12,624 nt of DNA from Halomonas halophila. GTDB lineage: Bacteria; Pseudomonadota; Gammaproteobacteria; Pseudomonadales; Halomonadaceae. The stretch covers positions 1 to 12,624 of the forward strand of contig DJIP01000380.1 of assembly GCA_002433675.1 (NCBI GenBank), in the 5' to 3' direction. Under the pieces are notes generated by a model that saw only the letters and a program-made list of their open reading frames with translations, had not been told where the DNA came from and did no database searches. Shown here in pieces: positions 1 to 7,458 of this stretch. Numbering within the stretch: the first letter of the stretch is position 1; each line of letters opens with the position of its first letter. The position numbers and the translations under genes are program-made.

Positions 1-3000
1 GACGTCCTGATCGATCACCAGGAGTCCCAGCGGGCTGCCCCCTCGGACCAGCCGGTAGCGCCGGCTGAGGCCCGCCAGGTGGACATTGGCCTCGTCGATC
101 AAGCGCTCCAGGTTCCAGGCCTGGGCGATGCGCCGGAAGGTCTTGCCGTCGGCGGCGCCGATCAACTCGGCGATGCGGCCCCAGCGATGATGCTCGGCCC
201 TGGCCCTTTCCAGGGCCTCGAGGCCGTCACGTTGACGCTGCCGGCGCCGATCATCGTCGCGTACGGCGTGCAGGGCGCCATCGCGGCGTTGCTGGGCGGC
301 CTCCAGCCGCGGCCGGTTGGCCTCACGTCTGGCGTCGAGGTCGGCCTGGCGGGTATCCAGCTGACGTTGGGTGGCCTCGTCGAGCAGCGTCTGCGGGTCC
401 TGTTCGGGCAGATGGCGGGCGCGCCAGGCGCGCCAGCCCTGGCGGCGCTCGTCGCGACTGGTACGGGCGGTCTGGCAGGCCTCGCGGGCGCCGTCCAGTC
501 GGGCGCGCAGGGCCTGTAGCGCATCGTCGGCTTGGTCGAGCAGCCGCTCGAGATCGTTATCGGCGATATCTGGATGCTCGCTGCGCCAGCGTTCGAGTTC
601 GGTGTCCAGGCGGGTCTTCTCGTCCTCCAGCACCGCCAGGGCCTTGCCCTCGTGCTCGATCCGCTGGGTCAGGCTCAACACCTGACGCTGGGCCTGGTCA
701 TGGGCCTGGCGGGCCTGCTCGTGGGCCTCGCGGGCCTGGCGGACCTGGGCTTCGAGGCGCTCGAGCCAGGCATCCGCCGAGCGGTCATCGCCGAGCGCCT
801 CGGCCAGGCGTCGCCTGTGCTCGTCGATGCTGCGGGTCAGCTCGGGACGCTGATCGTCGAGCCGTTTGAGTTCCTCGTCGAAGGTGGCAGCGCGCAAGGT
901 GAGCGCCTGACGTTCTCGCTCGTCATCCTCGATGGCCTCTGCCAGCGGGGCCAGCTGGCGCTCGGCGTCATCCAGCGCCCGGAGGCGCTCGCGGGCCTGT
1001 TGCTGGCGTTGGCGGGCCTGGTCGCTGTGCTCGGTGAGCCAGGCTTGCCGGGCGTCGGCGTCGAGGGCGCGCCACTGCTCGGCGAGCGCCGAATCATTGA
1101 GCCTGGCCTGGGCCTCGTCGAGACCGGCGCAGGCCTCGTTCCTTCGAGGTTCCAGCGCGAGGAGGCTGGTCTCGGCCTGTTCGACACTGGCCTTCAGCGC
1201 CTGAAAGCGCCCGAACAGGGCGTCACGCTGTTCGCGCAGCTCACCGAGTAGGCTTTCTGACTCGGCAAGCTGCTTATCTTCCAGTTCGATCTGGGCGGCG
1301 AGCTGGGTGGCCTCCGGGGTGGCGGGGGGCGAGTCGCGCCAGGGGTGGTCGTGGCTGCCGCACACCGGACAGGCGGTGTCCGGTTCCAGGGTGGCGCGCA
1401 GGGCCGCGACGCTGTCGCTTCGGGTGGCGCGGGCGCGCTGGATGAAACGCGACAGTTGCTCGTGCGCCGCCTCGGCATTGTCCAGGCGCGCCCGCGCCTG
1501 CTTGCCGTGTTCCAGCAGTTCATCGCGTTGTGCGGTGTCGCGGTTGCGCTCGGCGTCGAGCCGGCGCTGCTGATCATCGAGCTGGCGCACCAGACGCCAG
1601 CGCTGTTCCAGCTCGGACAGCGCCAGCAGGCGATGGCCGGCGTCTTCGAGGTGTTGCTGGGACTCGGCCCTGGCCGTTGCGACCTGCTGATGCTGGCCAA
1701 GATGATGCGACAGGGTGCGGGTGGCGGCGTCACGCTGCTGCAGGTGGCCACGATGGCGCTCTGCCAGGGCTCGCTGCTGCGCGTCGAGGTCGTCGCGCTG
1801 GCGCTTACGTTTCTGGTGTTCGTCCTCCAGCTGTCGATGCTGCTGTTCGCGGCCCTTGAGCTCGCTGGCAATTTCACGGGCTTGGGCGATGGCGGGTCGG
1901 GCCTGCTCGAGTGCCTGCTCGCTGTCCTCCAGCGCCTGGCGGCGACGCGAGACCTGCTGATGCTGCTGTTCCAGGGCGGTGCGTGCCCTGGCCAGGGCTG
2001 ACGTGGCTTCCTCGAGCTGGTGGCGCTGGTCCGGCAACTGTCGGGACAGGCTACGCTGGCGCAGTAACTGAGGGCGCCACGGTGCGATGCGCTCGAGCAT
2101 CTGGCACTCACGGCGCTGCTCGCTCAGGGCCTCCCACTGGGCCTCTGCCTCCACCAGGCTATCGTCGGCTTGTTCGCAGCGCTGGCGCCACTGGGCATCC
2201 TGGGCGAGCCACTGGGCCTCTTCGTCCAGCGCCTTCATCTGCCGCTGGCAGGTGTCCAATTCGCCTTCGGCCTCGGCGAGTTCCTGTTCCATGGCCTGGC
2301 GTGCAGTGTCGTCGCAGGGGGCGTCCTCGGCGAGCAGCGCCTGCTGGCGGGCGACCGCTTCGCGGGCCTCCTTGGCCCGGGCGTAGCTTTCGACCGAGAT
2401 GCGCGAGTACTCCTGGGTGTTGGTGAGCTTCTCGAGCAGGTCCGAGCGGGCGTTGTCGTCGGCCTTGAGAAAGGCCGAAAACTCGCTCTGGGCCAGCAGC
2501 ACGGCGCGGGTGAACTGCTCGAACGACAGCCCCAGACGCTCGGGGATCAGCTCGGCGAATTCACGCTTCTGGGCGGTCAGCAGGCGCTCGTCGTCAAGAT
2601 CTGTCAGCGATTGCTCCACCGCCTGCAGCTTGCCGTCGGCCTTGTCCCGGGCGCGGCGCACGGCCCATCGCGCACGATAACGGCGTCCGTCGCGACCGAT
2701 GAAGTCGACCTCGGCGTAGCCACTGGCAGCGCCGCGCCTCAGCAGGCTGCGGGGGTCGGCGGTGGCGATCCGCGAGCCGTCCAGGTCGTCCAGATGGGAG
2801 TCGCGCCCCGGGGCGTGGCGGAGCCTCGGCGTATTGCCGAACAGCGCCAGGCACAGGGCGTCGAGCAGGGTGCTCTTGCCGGAGCCGGTGGGACCGGTGA
2901 TGGCGAACAGGCCGGCATCGGCCAGTGGGGCTGCGGTAAAGTCCAGCTCGACCGGACCGGGCAGGGAGGCCAGCTGGGACAGGCGCAGGGCGAGAATCTT

Positions 3001-3003
3001 CAT
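1..3003 (-). CDS. sbcC: Exonuclease SbcC, AAA/SMC-like ATPase subunit (partial, C-terminus beyond left edge)
   Basis: Large subunit of the SbcCD (Mre11-Rad50 type) nuclease, which cuts hairpins and processes DNA ends in the cytoplasm. The visible 1001 residues start with MKILALRLSQLASLPG. They carry the Walker A motif GPTGSGKST at residues 37-45 and a Q-loop glutamine at 172 (LLAQSEF). Two long Glu/Gln/Arg/Leu-rich coiled-coil arms flank a zinc-hook CPVC at residues 545-548. The last visible residues (YRLVRGGSPLGLLVIDQD) are where the C-terminal ATPase lobe begins, so the ABC signature and Walker B motifs must lie outside the window; roughly 150-200 residues are missing. This is a window cut, not a broken gene. 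The ATG overlaps the sbcD stop as ATGA and has AAGGGAG about 9 bases upstream inside sbcD, so the two are translationally coupled. Confidence 0.96.
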   Translation of the reverse strand, partial: MKILALRLSQLASLPGPVELDFTAAPLADAGLFAITGPTGSGKSTLLDALCLALFGNTPRLRHAPGRDSHLDDLDGSRIATADPRSLLRRGAASGYAEVDFIGRDGRRYRARWAVRRARDKADGKLQAVEQSLTDLDDERLLTAQKREFAELIPERLGLSFEQFTRAVLLAQSEFSAFLKADDNARSDLLEKLTNTQEYSRISVESYARAKEAREAVARQQALLAEDAPCDDTARQAMEQELAEAEGELDTCQRQMKALDEEAQWLAQDAQWRQRCEQADDSLVEAEAQWEALSEQRRECQMLERIAPWRPQLLRQRSLSRQLPDQRHQLEEATSALARARTALEQQHQQVSRRRQALEDSEQALEQARPAIAQAREIASELKGREQQHRQLEDEHQKRKRQRDDLDAQQRALAERHRGHLQQRDAATRTLSHHLGQHQQVATARAESQQHLEDAGHRLLALSELEQRWRLVRQLDDQQRRLDAERNRDTAQRDELLEHGKQARARLDNAEAAHEQLSRFIQRARATRSDSVAALRATLEPDTACPVCGSHDHPWRDSPPATPEATQLAAQIELEDKQLAESESLLGELREQRDALFGRFQALKASVEQAETSLLALEPRRNEACAGLDEAQARLNDSALAEQWRALDADARQAWLTEHSDQARQRQQQARERLRALDDAERQLAPLAEAIEDDERERQALTLRAATFDEELKRLDDQRPELTRSIDEHRRRLAEALGDDRSADAWLERLEAQVRQAREAHEQARQAHDQAQRQVLSLTQRIEHEGKALAVLEDEKTRLDTELERWRSEHPDIADNDLERLLDQADDALQALRARLDGAREACQTARTSRDERRQGWRAWRARHLPEQDPQTLLDEATQRQLDTRQADLDARREANRPRLEAAQQRRDGALHAVRDDDRRRQRQRDGLEALERARAEHHRWGRIAELIGAADGKTFRRIAQAWNLERLIDEANVHLAGLSRRYRLVRGGSPLGLLVIDQDV
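3000..3003 (-). other. ATGA stop/start overlap joining sbcD and sbcC
   Basis: On the minus strand the sbcC ATG and the sbcD TGA share bases as ATGA. This is the classic arrangement for translational coupling and supports production of the two subunits in fixed proportion. The sbcC ribosome binding site AAGGGAG lies inside the end of sbcD. Confidence 0.9.
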
Positions 3004-4325
3004 GGCTGCGCGCTCCCTTCGGTGGTGTCCTGGACTTGCGCATCCGCGCTCTGGTCTTCGGCATCCGCGTCCTGGACGCGCTGACATAGCCAGTCGAAGT
3101 CGGCGATCACGCTGTCATCCGGCGCCTCGCCCCAGCGCTCCTTCCAGGTGCGTGAAAACAGCTCACGCGGGCCGATGTCCTCGAGGCGCTCGCCACGCCC
3201 CGGTGGCTGTGACTCAGTGATCGGCAGTTCGCGCTTCAGTCGCAGCAGGCGCACCGCCCGGTCGCCCATCGCCTGCTCGATGCGCGAGCGCAACTCCGGC
3301 ATCGGGGCGTCCAGGCGCACGTTGATCTCGAGCCAGTCCCAGCGTTCGACCGGGCCTGCCTCGTCGCGAGCCGGCAGCGCCTCGATCGCGACCAGGATGT
3401 CCTCCAGCGGGGCAGGGCCAAGGCGTCGCATGGCCACGGCCCGCGGCACGCTGATGGGCTCGACATGGGCAAGGGCGCCATCGGCGAAGTCCGCCATCAG
3501 CACCTGATGGGGGTAGTCGACCTCGCTGAAGTCCAGCGGCAGCGGGCTGCCGCTGTAGCGTATGCGCTCGTCGCCGACCCGCTGGGCGCGGTGCAGGTGG
3601 CCCAGGGCGACGTAGTCGATGTCCTCGGGAAACAGTGAGGCCGACAGCGACTCCTCGCCGCCGATGACGATCGGGCGTTCGCTGGCCTCGGAGACGGCGG
3701 CGCCACGCAGGTGGGCGTGGCTCATGGCGATCAGCGCCTGGCCGGGCTCGCGCCTTTCTCGGGCCGCCGCAATCAGTTCGCGATGGACCCGCTCGACGCT
3801 CGCCACATAGTCGTCGCCGGCGTTCGTCGCTCCCTGCGCTGCGCTCGCCGCTTCTCTGCTCTGCCGGCCACGACCGGTGATCTCCGCCGGACGCAGGAAG
3901 GGCAGCGCCAGGCACCAGGCACGGACCTCACCCTGGACATCGCGCAAGGGCACCAGCAGGCGATCGCTGTCCAGCGCGCCATCATCGACGAAGCGTACCC
4001 GGCCAAGGGCATGGGTACGCAGGTGCTGCATCAGCGGGGCAGGTAGCTCGATGCGACTGCCGCTGTCGTGATTGCCGGCGATCAGCGCAATCGTCAGGTC
4101 GGGGCAGCGCCGGTGAACACCGACGATAAAGTCATAGAGCAACTCCTGGGCGCGCAGCGACGGATTGACCACATCGAAGACGTCGCCGGCGACCAGCAGC
4201 GCATCCACCTGGCGTTCGGCGAGGATGTCGACCAGCCAGTCGAGGAAGGCGCGATGTTCCTCGTGACGTTCCTGGCCATGAAAGCTCTGGCCCAGATGCC
4301 AGTCTGCGGTGTGGATGATCCTCAT
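3000..4325 (-). CDS. sbcD: Exonuclease SbcD, Mre11-like metallophosphoesterase subunit
   Basis: Nuclease subunit of SbcCD, a Mn-dependent calcineurin-like phosphoesterase acting with the SbcC ATPase on DNA ends and hairpins. All the phosphoesterase motifs are present in its 441 residues: DxH at 8-10 (TADWHLG), GDVFD at 47-51, GNHD at 84-87, SHAH at 202-205 and GHLH at 242-245. A C-terminal capping domain and a polar Asp/Gln-rich tail follow. E. coli SbcD is about 400 residues; the extra length lies in the tail and in an Ala/Gly-rich linker at about 151-172. The start is ATG with AGGGAGG just upstream. It is first in the sbcD-sbcC operon, divergent from nfi. Confidence 0.97.
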   Translation of the reverse strand: MRIIHTADWHLGQSFHGQERHEEHRAFLDWLVDILAERQVDALLVAGDVFDVVNPSLRAQELLYDFIVGVHRRCPDLTIALIAGNHDSGSRIELPAPLMQHLRTHALGRVRFVDDGALDSDRLLVPLRDVQGEVRAWCLALPFLRPAEITGRGRQSREAASAAQGATNAGDDYVASVERVHRELIAAARERREPGQALIAMSHAHLRGAAVSEASERPIVIGGEESLSASLFPEDIDYVALGHLHRAQRVGDERIRYSGSPLPLDFSEVDYPHQVLMADFADGALAHVEPISVPRAVAMRRLGPAPLEDILVAIEALPARDEAGPVERWDWLEINVRLDAPMPELRSRIEQAMGDRAVRLLRLKRELPITESQPPGRGERLEDIGPRELFSRTWKERWGEAPDDSVIADFDWLCQRVQDADAEDQSADAQVQDTTEGSAQP

Positions 4326-4449
4326 CCGTCCTCCCTGATGGAGCGCCAGGCCTTGTGACCGGCGGCTTGTTGATCCCGGTGGCTGGCGCGTAGTCTACCG
4401 CGAGCGGGTGGCGGCTTCAGCCACACCAGGTCATCAACAGGGAGGTGAC
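4326..4449. promoter_or_regulatory. Divergent intergenic region between sbcD and nfi
   Basis: These 124 bp separate two divergent starts, so promoters for both operons must lie here or inside the neighbouring genes. A weak sigma70-like pair can be drawn for nfi: TTGTTG near 4361 and TAGTCT near 4391 with about 18 bp between, each matching only 3 of 6 consensus bases. On the minus strand the same segment reads TAGACT. I see no convincing LexA box (CTGT-N8-ACAG) here, so SOS control is not supported by the sequence. Confidence 0.35.
4441..4448 (+). promoter_or_regulatory. Ribosome binding site that fixes the nfi start
   Basis: GGAGGTGA is a near-perfect complement of the 16S 3' end, placed directly before the ATG at 4450. 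It argues against the in-frame upstream start at 4408, which would add 14 poorly conserved residues. Confidence 0.75.
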
Positions 4450-5130
4450 ATGACTCAGCACTCCAGGACAGGTGAGACTGCGCTGCACGACTGGGACCTG
4501 GCGCCGAAGGAGGCCATCGCTCTGCAGCGGACCCTGGCAGGACGCCTGATACGCGAGGACGCCGTTGGTGACGTGAAACAGATTGCCGGGGTGGACATCG
4601 GCTTCGAAGATGGAGGCGACACCACCCGCGCCGCGGTGGTGGTGCTGTCCTGGCCGGGGCTTGCGCCGATCGAGCAGGTGGTGGCGCGTCAGCCAACGCG
4701 CATGCCCTACGTGCCGGGGCTCTTGTCCTTTCGCGAGATACCGGCTGCCCTGGCGGCCTTCGAGCGACTCGACAGCCGCGTGGACCTGGTGATGGTGGAC
4801 GGCCACGGCATCGCCCATCCCCGGCGCCTGGGGGTGGCGGCGCACCTTGGACTGTGGCTGGATCTGCCCACCCTGGGCGTGGCCAAGAAGCGCCTGACCG
4901 GGCGCCATGGCGAGGTCCCCGAGGCGCGTGCCGAGAGCACCGATCTGATGGACGGCGACGAGCGCATCGGGGTCGTGCTACGCTCGCGCGCCGGCGTCAA
5001 GCCGGTGTTCGTGTCGCCGGGCCACCGGCTGTCGGTGGATTCTGCCAGGGACTGGGCGGTGGCCTGCCTTGGCCGCTACAAGCTGCCAGAACCCACGCGG
5101 CTGGCCGACAGGCTGGCGTCACGACGCTGA
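4450..5130 (+). CDS. nfi: Endonuclease V (deoxyinosine 3' endonuclease)
   Basis: Repairs deaminated adenine: it nicks DNA at the second phosphodiester bond 3' of deoxyinosine, with Mg2+. The 226-residue length fits the family (E. coli 223). Family motifs are all visible: AGVDIGFE with catalytic Asp49, the wedge and active-site segment RMPYVPGLLSFRE with Glu96, VDGHGIAHPRRLG with Asp117 and His123, and GVAKKRLTG with Lys146. These correspond to E. coli D35, E89, D110, H116 and K139. The ATG at 4450 is chosen because of the strong GGAGGTGA before it. The gene is divergent from sbcD and 33 bp upstream of the DUF1415 gene, with no terminator between them, so a two-gene transcript is likely. Confidence 0.96.
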   Translation: MTQHSRTGETALHDWDLAPKEAIALQRTLAGRLIREDAVGDVKQIAGVDIGFEDGGDTTRAAVVVLSWPGLAPIEQVVARQPTRMPYVPGLLSFREIPAALAAFERLDSRVDLVMVDGHGIAHPRRLGVAAHLGLWLDLPTLGVAKKRLTGRHGEVPEARAESTDLMDGDERIGVVLRSRAGVKPVFVSPGHRLSVDSARDWAVACLGRYKLPEPTRLADRLASRR

Positions 5131-5163
5131 GCCGGCCTTCACTCAAGCATCCGAGAGCTCACC

Positions 5164-5724
5164 ATGTCCGACACAGAGGTATCACCCGGCGTTGCCGCCA
5201 CCGCAGCCTGGGTCGAGGAATTCGTGGTTCGCCTCAACGTCTGCCCGTTCGCCGGACGCGAGGTCACTCGCGGGTCGATTCGCTATAACGAGGTCGACGG
5301 GCGCAGGCTCGAGGACGCCCTGGTGTCGCTGATGGAGGCCTGCCACCATCTCGAGACGACACCCGAGGTGGAGACCAGCCTGCTGGTGTTCACCCGAGGG
5401 CTTGCCGACTTCGACGACTATCTCGACGCCCTGGCCATGGCCGAGGTATTGCTTGCCGACCGCGGCTACGAGGGCGTCTTCCAGCTGGCGAGCTTCCATC
5501 CTGACTATGTCTTCGACGGTGTGGATGACGATGACCCGGCCAACTTCACCAATCGTTCACCCTGGCCGGTGTGGCATCTGCTGCGTGAAGAGGGGCTGGA
5601 AAGGGCGCTGGCCCACTATCCCGACCCCGAGGCTATCCCCGAGCGCAATATCGAAAGGTTGAGGGAGATCGGCAGCGACAGCCTGGCCGAGCGGTTGGCG
5701 GAGTTGAAAGCGCGCTTTCGCTGA
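5164..5724 (+). CDS. DUF1415 family protein of unknown function
   Basis: The 186 residues look like the DUF1415 family, a conserved proteobacterial group with no established biochemistry. Recognisable features are WVEEFVVRLNVCPFA near the N-terminus (Cys27), an acidic central segment FDDYLDAL, FHPDYVFDGVDDDDPANFTN at residues 111-130, and NRSPWPVWHLLRE at 130-142. The invariant-looking His, Asp, Asn, Arg and Cys residues suggest a catalytic or metal-binding site, which is inference only. The protein is soluble, with no signal peptide or membrane segment. The ribosome binding site is weak (GAGAG about 8 bases before ATG), which fits coupling to nfi upstream. A 14-bp palindrome (GAAAGCGCGCTTTC, 5706-5719) sits in its last codons. 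Confidence 0.88.
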   Translation: MSDTEVSPGVAATAAWVEEFVVRLNVCPFAGREVTRGSIRYNEVDGRRLEDALVSLMEACHHLETTPEVETSLLVFTRGLADFDDYLDALAMAEVLLADRGYEGVFQLASFHPDYVFDGVDDDDPANFTNRSPWPVWHLLREEGLERALAHYPDPEAIPERNIERLREIGSDSLAERLAELKARFR

Positions 5725-5765
5725 GCCGAAGACGCACTCCCGTGTCTCGTCAAGCTTGGCTCAGC
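5720..5765. repeat. Inverted repeat spanning both stop codons of the convergent DUF1415 and AKR genes
   Basis: GCTGAGCC at 5720-5727 and GGCTCAGC at 5758-5765 are perfect inverted copies. The left arm contains the TGA of the DUF1415 gene and the right arm reaches the TAG of the reductase gene. The 30-base interior has further short pairing (AGA/TCT and CAC/GTG around a TCCC loop). It could form a stem that helps end transcription from both sides. There is no T-run, so a classical intrinsic terminator is not supported. Confidence 0.45.
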
Positions 5766-6640
5766 TAGACGATATCCAGCGGCACCTTGCGCTGGGGCGC
5801 AGGATACAGGGCGTCGAGTCGCGCAAGCGTCGCCTCGTCCAGGGTTACCTCCAGTGCCCTGGCATTGTCGTCGACGTGCTTGGGAGCGGCGGCCTTGGGA
5901 ATCGCGATGACCTCGTGCTGGCCCTCGACCGGGCGGATGGCCCAGGCCAGCAGCAGTTGCGCCGGGGTCAAGCCGAGGTCCGCGGCGAGTTCGCCAAGTT
6001 GCGGGTCGGCCAAGGGGTCGGCGCCGGCGGCGCCGGCCTGGGCCAGCGGACAGTAGGCCATCAGCGGCATCCGCTGCCGGCGTTGCCAGGGCCTCAGGGC
6101 GACCTCGATTCCCCGCGACGCCAGATGGTAAAGGACCTGGTTGACCGCGCAGTCGCCGCCACCGGGCAGGCTAGCGAGGGTCTGCATGGCGTCCACATCG
6201 AAGTTCGACACACCGAAGCGACGAATCTTGCCGGCAGCGACCAGGCGATCGAAGGCCTCCAGCGTTTCGTCCAGCGGGATGCTCCCCGGCCAGTGCAGCA
6301 GGTACAGATCCAGGTAATCGGTGCCCAGGCGCTCAAGGCTCGCTTCGCAGGCGGCGATGGCGCTGTCGCGACCGGCGTTCCAGGGGTAGACCTTGGAGAC
6401 CACAAACGCCTGGTCGCGGCGACCCTGGATGGCCTCGCCGACCAGGCGTTCGGCGGCACCGTCGCCGTACATTTCGGCGCTGTCGATCAGCCGCAGGCCA
6501 CGCTCCAGCCCACGTTGCAGGGCGGCGATTTCCTGTCGCCGGGGCGAGCGCCCCTCACCCATGTACCAGGTGCCCTGGCCCAGGGCAGGCAGGGCCTCGG
6601 CGGTGCTTCCGGTTTCCAGCAGAACCTTGGCAGTCGTCAT
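5765..6640 (-). CDS. Aldo/keto reductase
   Basis: NAD(P)H-dependent oxidoreductase of the AKR superfamily, a cytoplasmic TIM barrel that reduces aldehydes and ketones; the substrate is not predictable from sequence. The full catalytic tetrad is visible in the 291 residues: Asp53 and Tyr58 in LIDSAEMYGDG, Lys83 in VVSKVYP and His116 in LYLLHWPGS. GVSNFDVDAM and the cofactor-binding segment AIPKAAAPKHVDDNARAL follow in the expected order. The ATG at 6640 is preferred over the in-frame GTG at 6649, which would fall on the AAAGG ribosome binding site. It is convergent with the DUF1415 gene and divergent from osmC. Its closest relatives appear to be YeaE-like/2,5-diketo-D-gluconate reductase-like AKRs, stated with low certainty. 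Confidence 0.93.
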   Translation of the reverse strand: MTTAKVLLETGSTAEALPALGQGTWYMGEGRSPRRQEIAALQRGLERGLRLIDSAEMYGDGAAERLVGEAIQGRRDQAFVVSKVYPWNAGRDSAIAACEASLERLGTDYLDLYLLHWPGSIPLDETLEAFDRLVAAGKIRRFGVSNFDVDAMQTLASLPGGGDCAVNQVLYHLASRGIEVALRPWQRRQRMPLMAYCPLAQAGAAGADPLADPQLGELAADLGLTPAQLLLAWAIRPVEGQHEVIAIPKAAAPKHVDDNARALEVTLDEATLARLDALYPAPQRKVPLDIV

Positions 6641-6889
6641 GTCGCACACCTTTGCGGAATAGTTTTCCAGAGATGCGATCGACTATCGCAGCCATGACCG
6701 TCGACGCGCAAGACGAGGCTGGACAGACCTCGGTACAAGATGCATGGTGAAGTCATCAGTTGTCCCGCCAGGGATGATTGGCCCCGCAGGTCCCGATCTT
6801 TGATGGGGGCGCTCGGGGCGAGCGCTTCAGGAAGAGGCGCCACCGTAGTGTGTTTACCAGCCCGTGTATCTCAACTGGAAGGAGTCGTC
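6641..6889. promoter_or_regulatory. Divergent intergenic region between the aldo/keto reductase and osmC
   Basis: These 249 bp must hold the promoters for both divergent genes. I find no sigma70 pair good enough to name. A small hairpin, GCGCTC / GAGCGC with loop GGGGC, lies at 6809-6825, about 65 bases before osmC. osmC genes in enterobacteria are osmotic- and stationary-phase-induced, but nothing readable here proves the same control. Confidence 0.35.
6649..6653 (-). promoter_or_regulatory. Ribosome binding site deciding the aldo/keto reductase start
   Basis: On the minus strand AAAGG lies 8 bases before the ATG at 6640, the expected distance. A GTG at 6649 in the same frame overlaps this site and so is an unlikely start. 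Confidence 0.55.
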
Positions 6890-7318
6890 ATGAGTATCAC
6901 CAACACCGCATCCGCGCAGTGGAAGGGCAGTCTCAAGCAGGGCAAGGGCGTTGTATCCACCAACAGCGACGCGCTCAGCGATGTTCCCTATGACTTCAAG
7001 CAGCGCTTCGAAGGCCAGGCCGGGACCAATCCGGAAGAACTGATCGGTGCGGCCCACGCCAGCTGCTATTCCATGGCGCTGTCGATGATTCTGGGCGAGT
7101 CCGACCTGGAAGCCGACAGCATCGACACCAGCGCCGAGGTGACCCTCGACGAGGTCGACGGTGGCTTCGCCGTGACCAAGGTGCACCTGACCACTCGCGC
7201 CAGCATCCCCGGCGCCGACGAGTCCGTGTTCAAGGAGGCCGCCGAGAAGGCCAAGGCCGGCTGCCCGATCTCCAAGCTGCTGAACGCCGAGATCAGCCTG
7301 GACGCCAAGCTGACCTGA
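6890..7318 (+). CDS. osmC: OsmC peroxiredoxin-like hydroperoxidase
   Basis: Thiol peroxidase of the OsmC/Ohr family that reduces organic hydroperoxides and H2O2, acting as a cytoplasmic dimer. The 142 residues match the length of E. coli OsmC (143). The two redox cysteines fall at the E. coli positions: Cys59 in GAAHASCYSMAL and Cys125 in KAGCPISKLLN. The active-site Arg39 (QRFEGQAGTNPEE) and Glu50 are also present. The family-typical N-terminus has ASAQWKGSLKQGKG. The start is ATG at 6890 with GGAAGGAG about 8 bases upstream; an upstream in-frame extension to 6740 is not family-like and is rejected. The gene stands alone, followed by a strong terminator at 7399-7425. OsmC fits better than Ohr because of the E. 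coli OsmC-like sequence and length. Confidence 0.95.
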   Translation: MSITNTASAQWKGSLKQGKGVVSTNSDALSDVPYDFKQRFEGQAGTNPEELIGAAHASCYSMALSMILGESDLEADSIDTSAEVTLDEVDGGFAVTKVHLTTRASIPGADESVFKEAAEKAKAGCPISKLLNAEISLDAKLT

Positions 7319-7337
7319 TCCGCCCGGTTCACGTCAG

Positions 7338-7391
7338 CGACGTTGTTGCCACGATGTCGTTGCGACGACTTAGTTGCCACGACGTTGTTGC
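7338..7391 (+). repeat. Short interleaved direct repeats before the osmC terminator
   Basis: CGACGTTGTTGC occurs at 7338-7349 and 7380-7391. GTTGCCACGA occurs at 7345-7354 and 7373-7382. The related GTCGTTGCGACGA lies between them. The segment is non-coding and lies just upstream of the terminator stem. Function unknown; it may be a decayed slippage-derived repeat. Confidence 0.5.
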
Positions 7392-7398
7392 TACATGG

Positions 7399-7425
7399 AA
7401 AAGCCCGCCGATTGGCGGGCTTTTT
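7399..7425. terminator. Bidirectional intrinsic terminator between osmC and the GATase gene
   Basis: AAAAGCCCGCC pairs with GGCGGGCTTTTT around a GATT loop, giving a GC-rich stem with a T-run on the plus strand and, read in reverse, a T-run on the minus strand as well. It sits 81 bp after the osmC stop and 34 bp after the end of the convergent amidotransferase gene, so it can serve both. Confidence 0.9.
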
Positions 7426-7458
7426 CGCGCAGCTGCATTGACCCTCGAAAGCTTGTGC

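Noticed and set aside
1..3003. sbcC as a truncated pseudogene because the ATPase signature and Walker B are missing
   Set aside because: The frame is open through position 1 and ends exactly where the C-terminal lobe would start, so the missing part is due to the window edge.
79..3084. Long plus-strand open frames opposite sbcC (for example 532-1251, 1345-2001, 2170-3084)
   Set aside because: They are antisense to a well-supported sbcC frame with Walker A, Q-loop and zinc hook. GC-rich third positions leave few stops on the other strand, and the translations show no family motifs.
4326..4449. Possible SOS (LexA) box controlling sbcDC or nfi
   Set aside because: No CTGT-N8-ACAG palindrome could be found by reading either strand.
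5756..6697. Plus-strand 313-residue open frame over the aldo/keto reductase
   Set aside because: It is antisense to a gene with a complete catalytic tetrad and has a Gly/Gln-rich composition typical of shadow frames.
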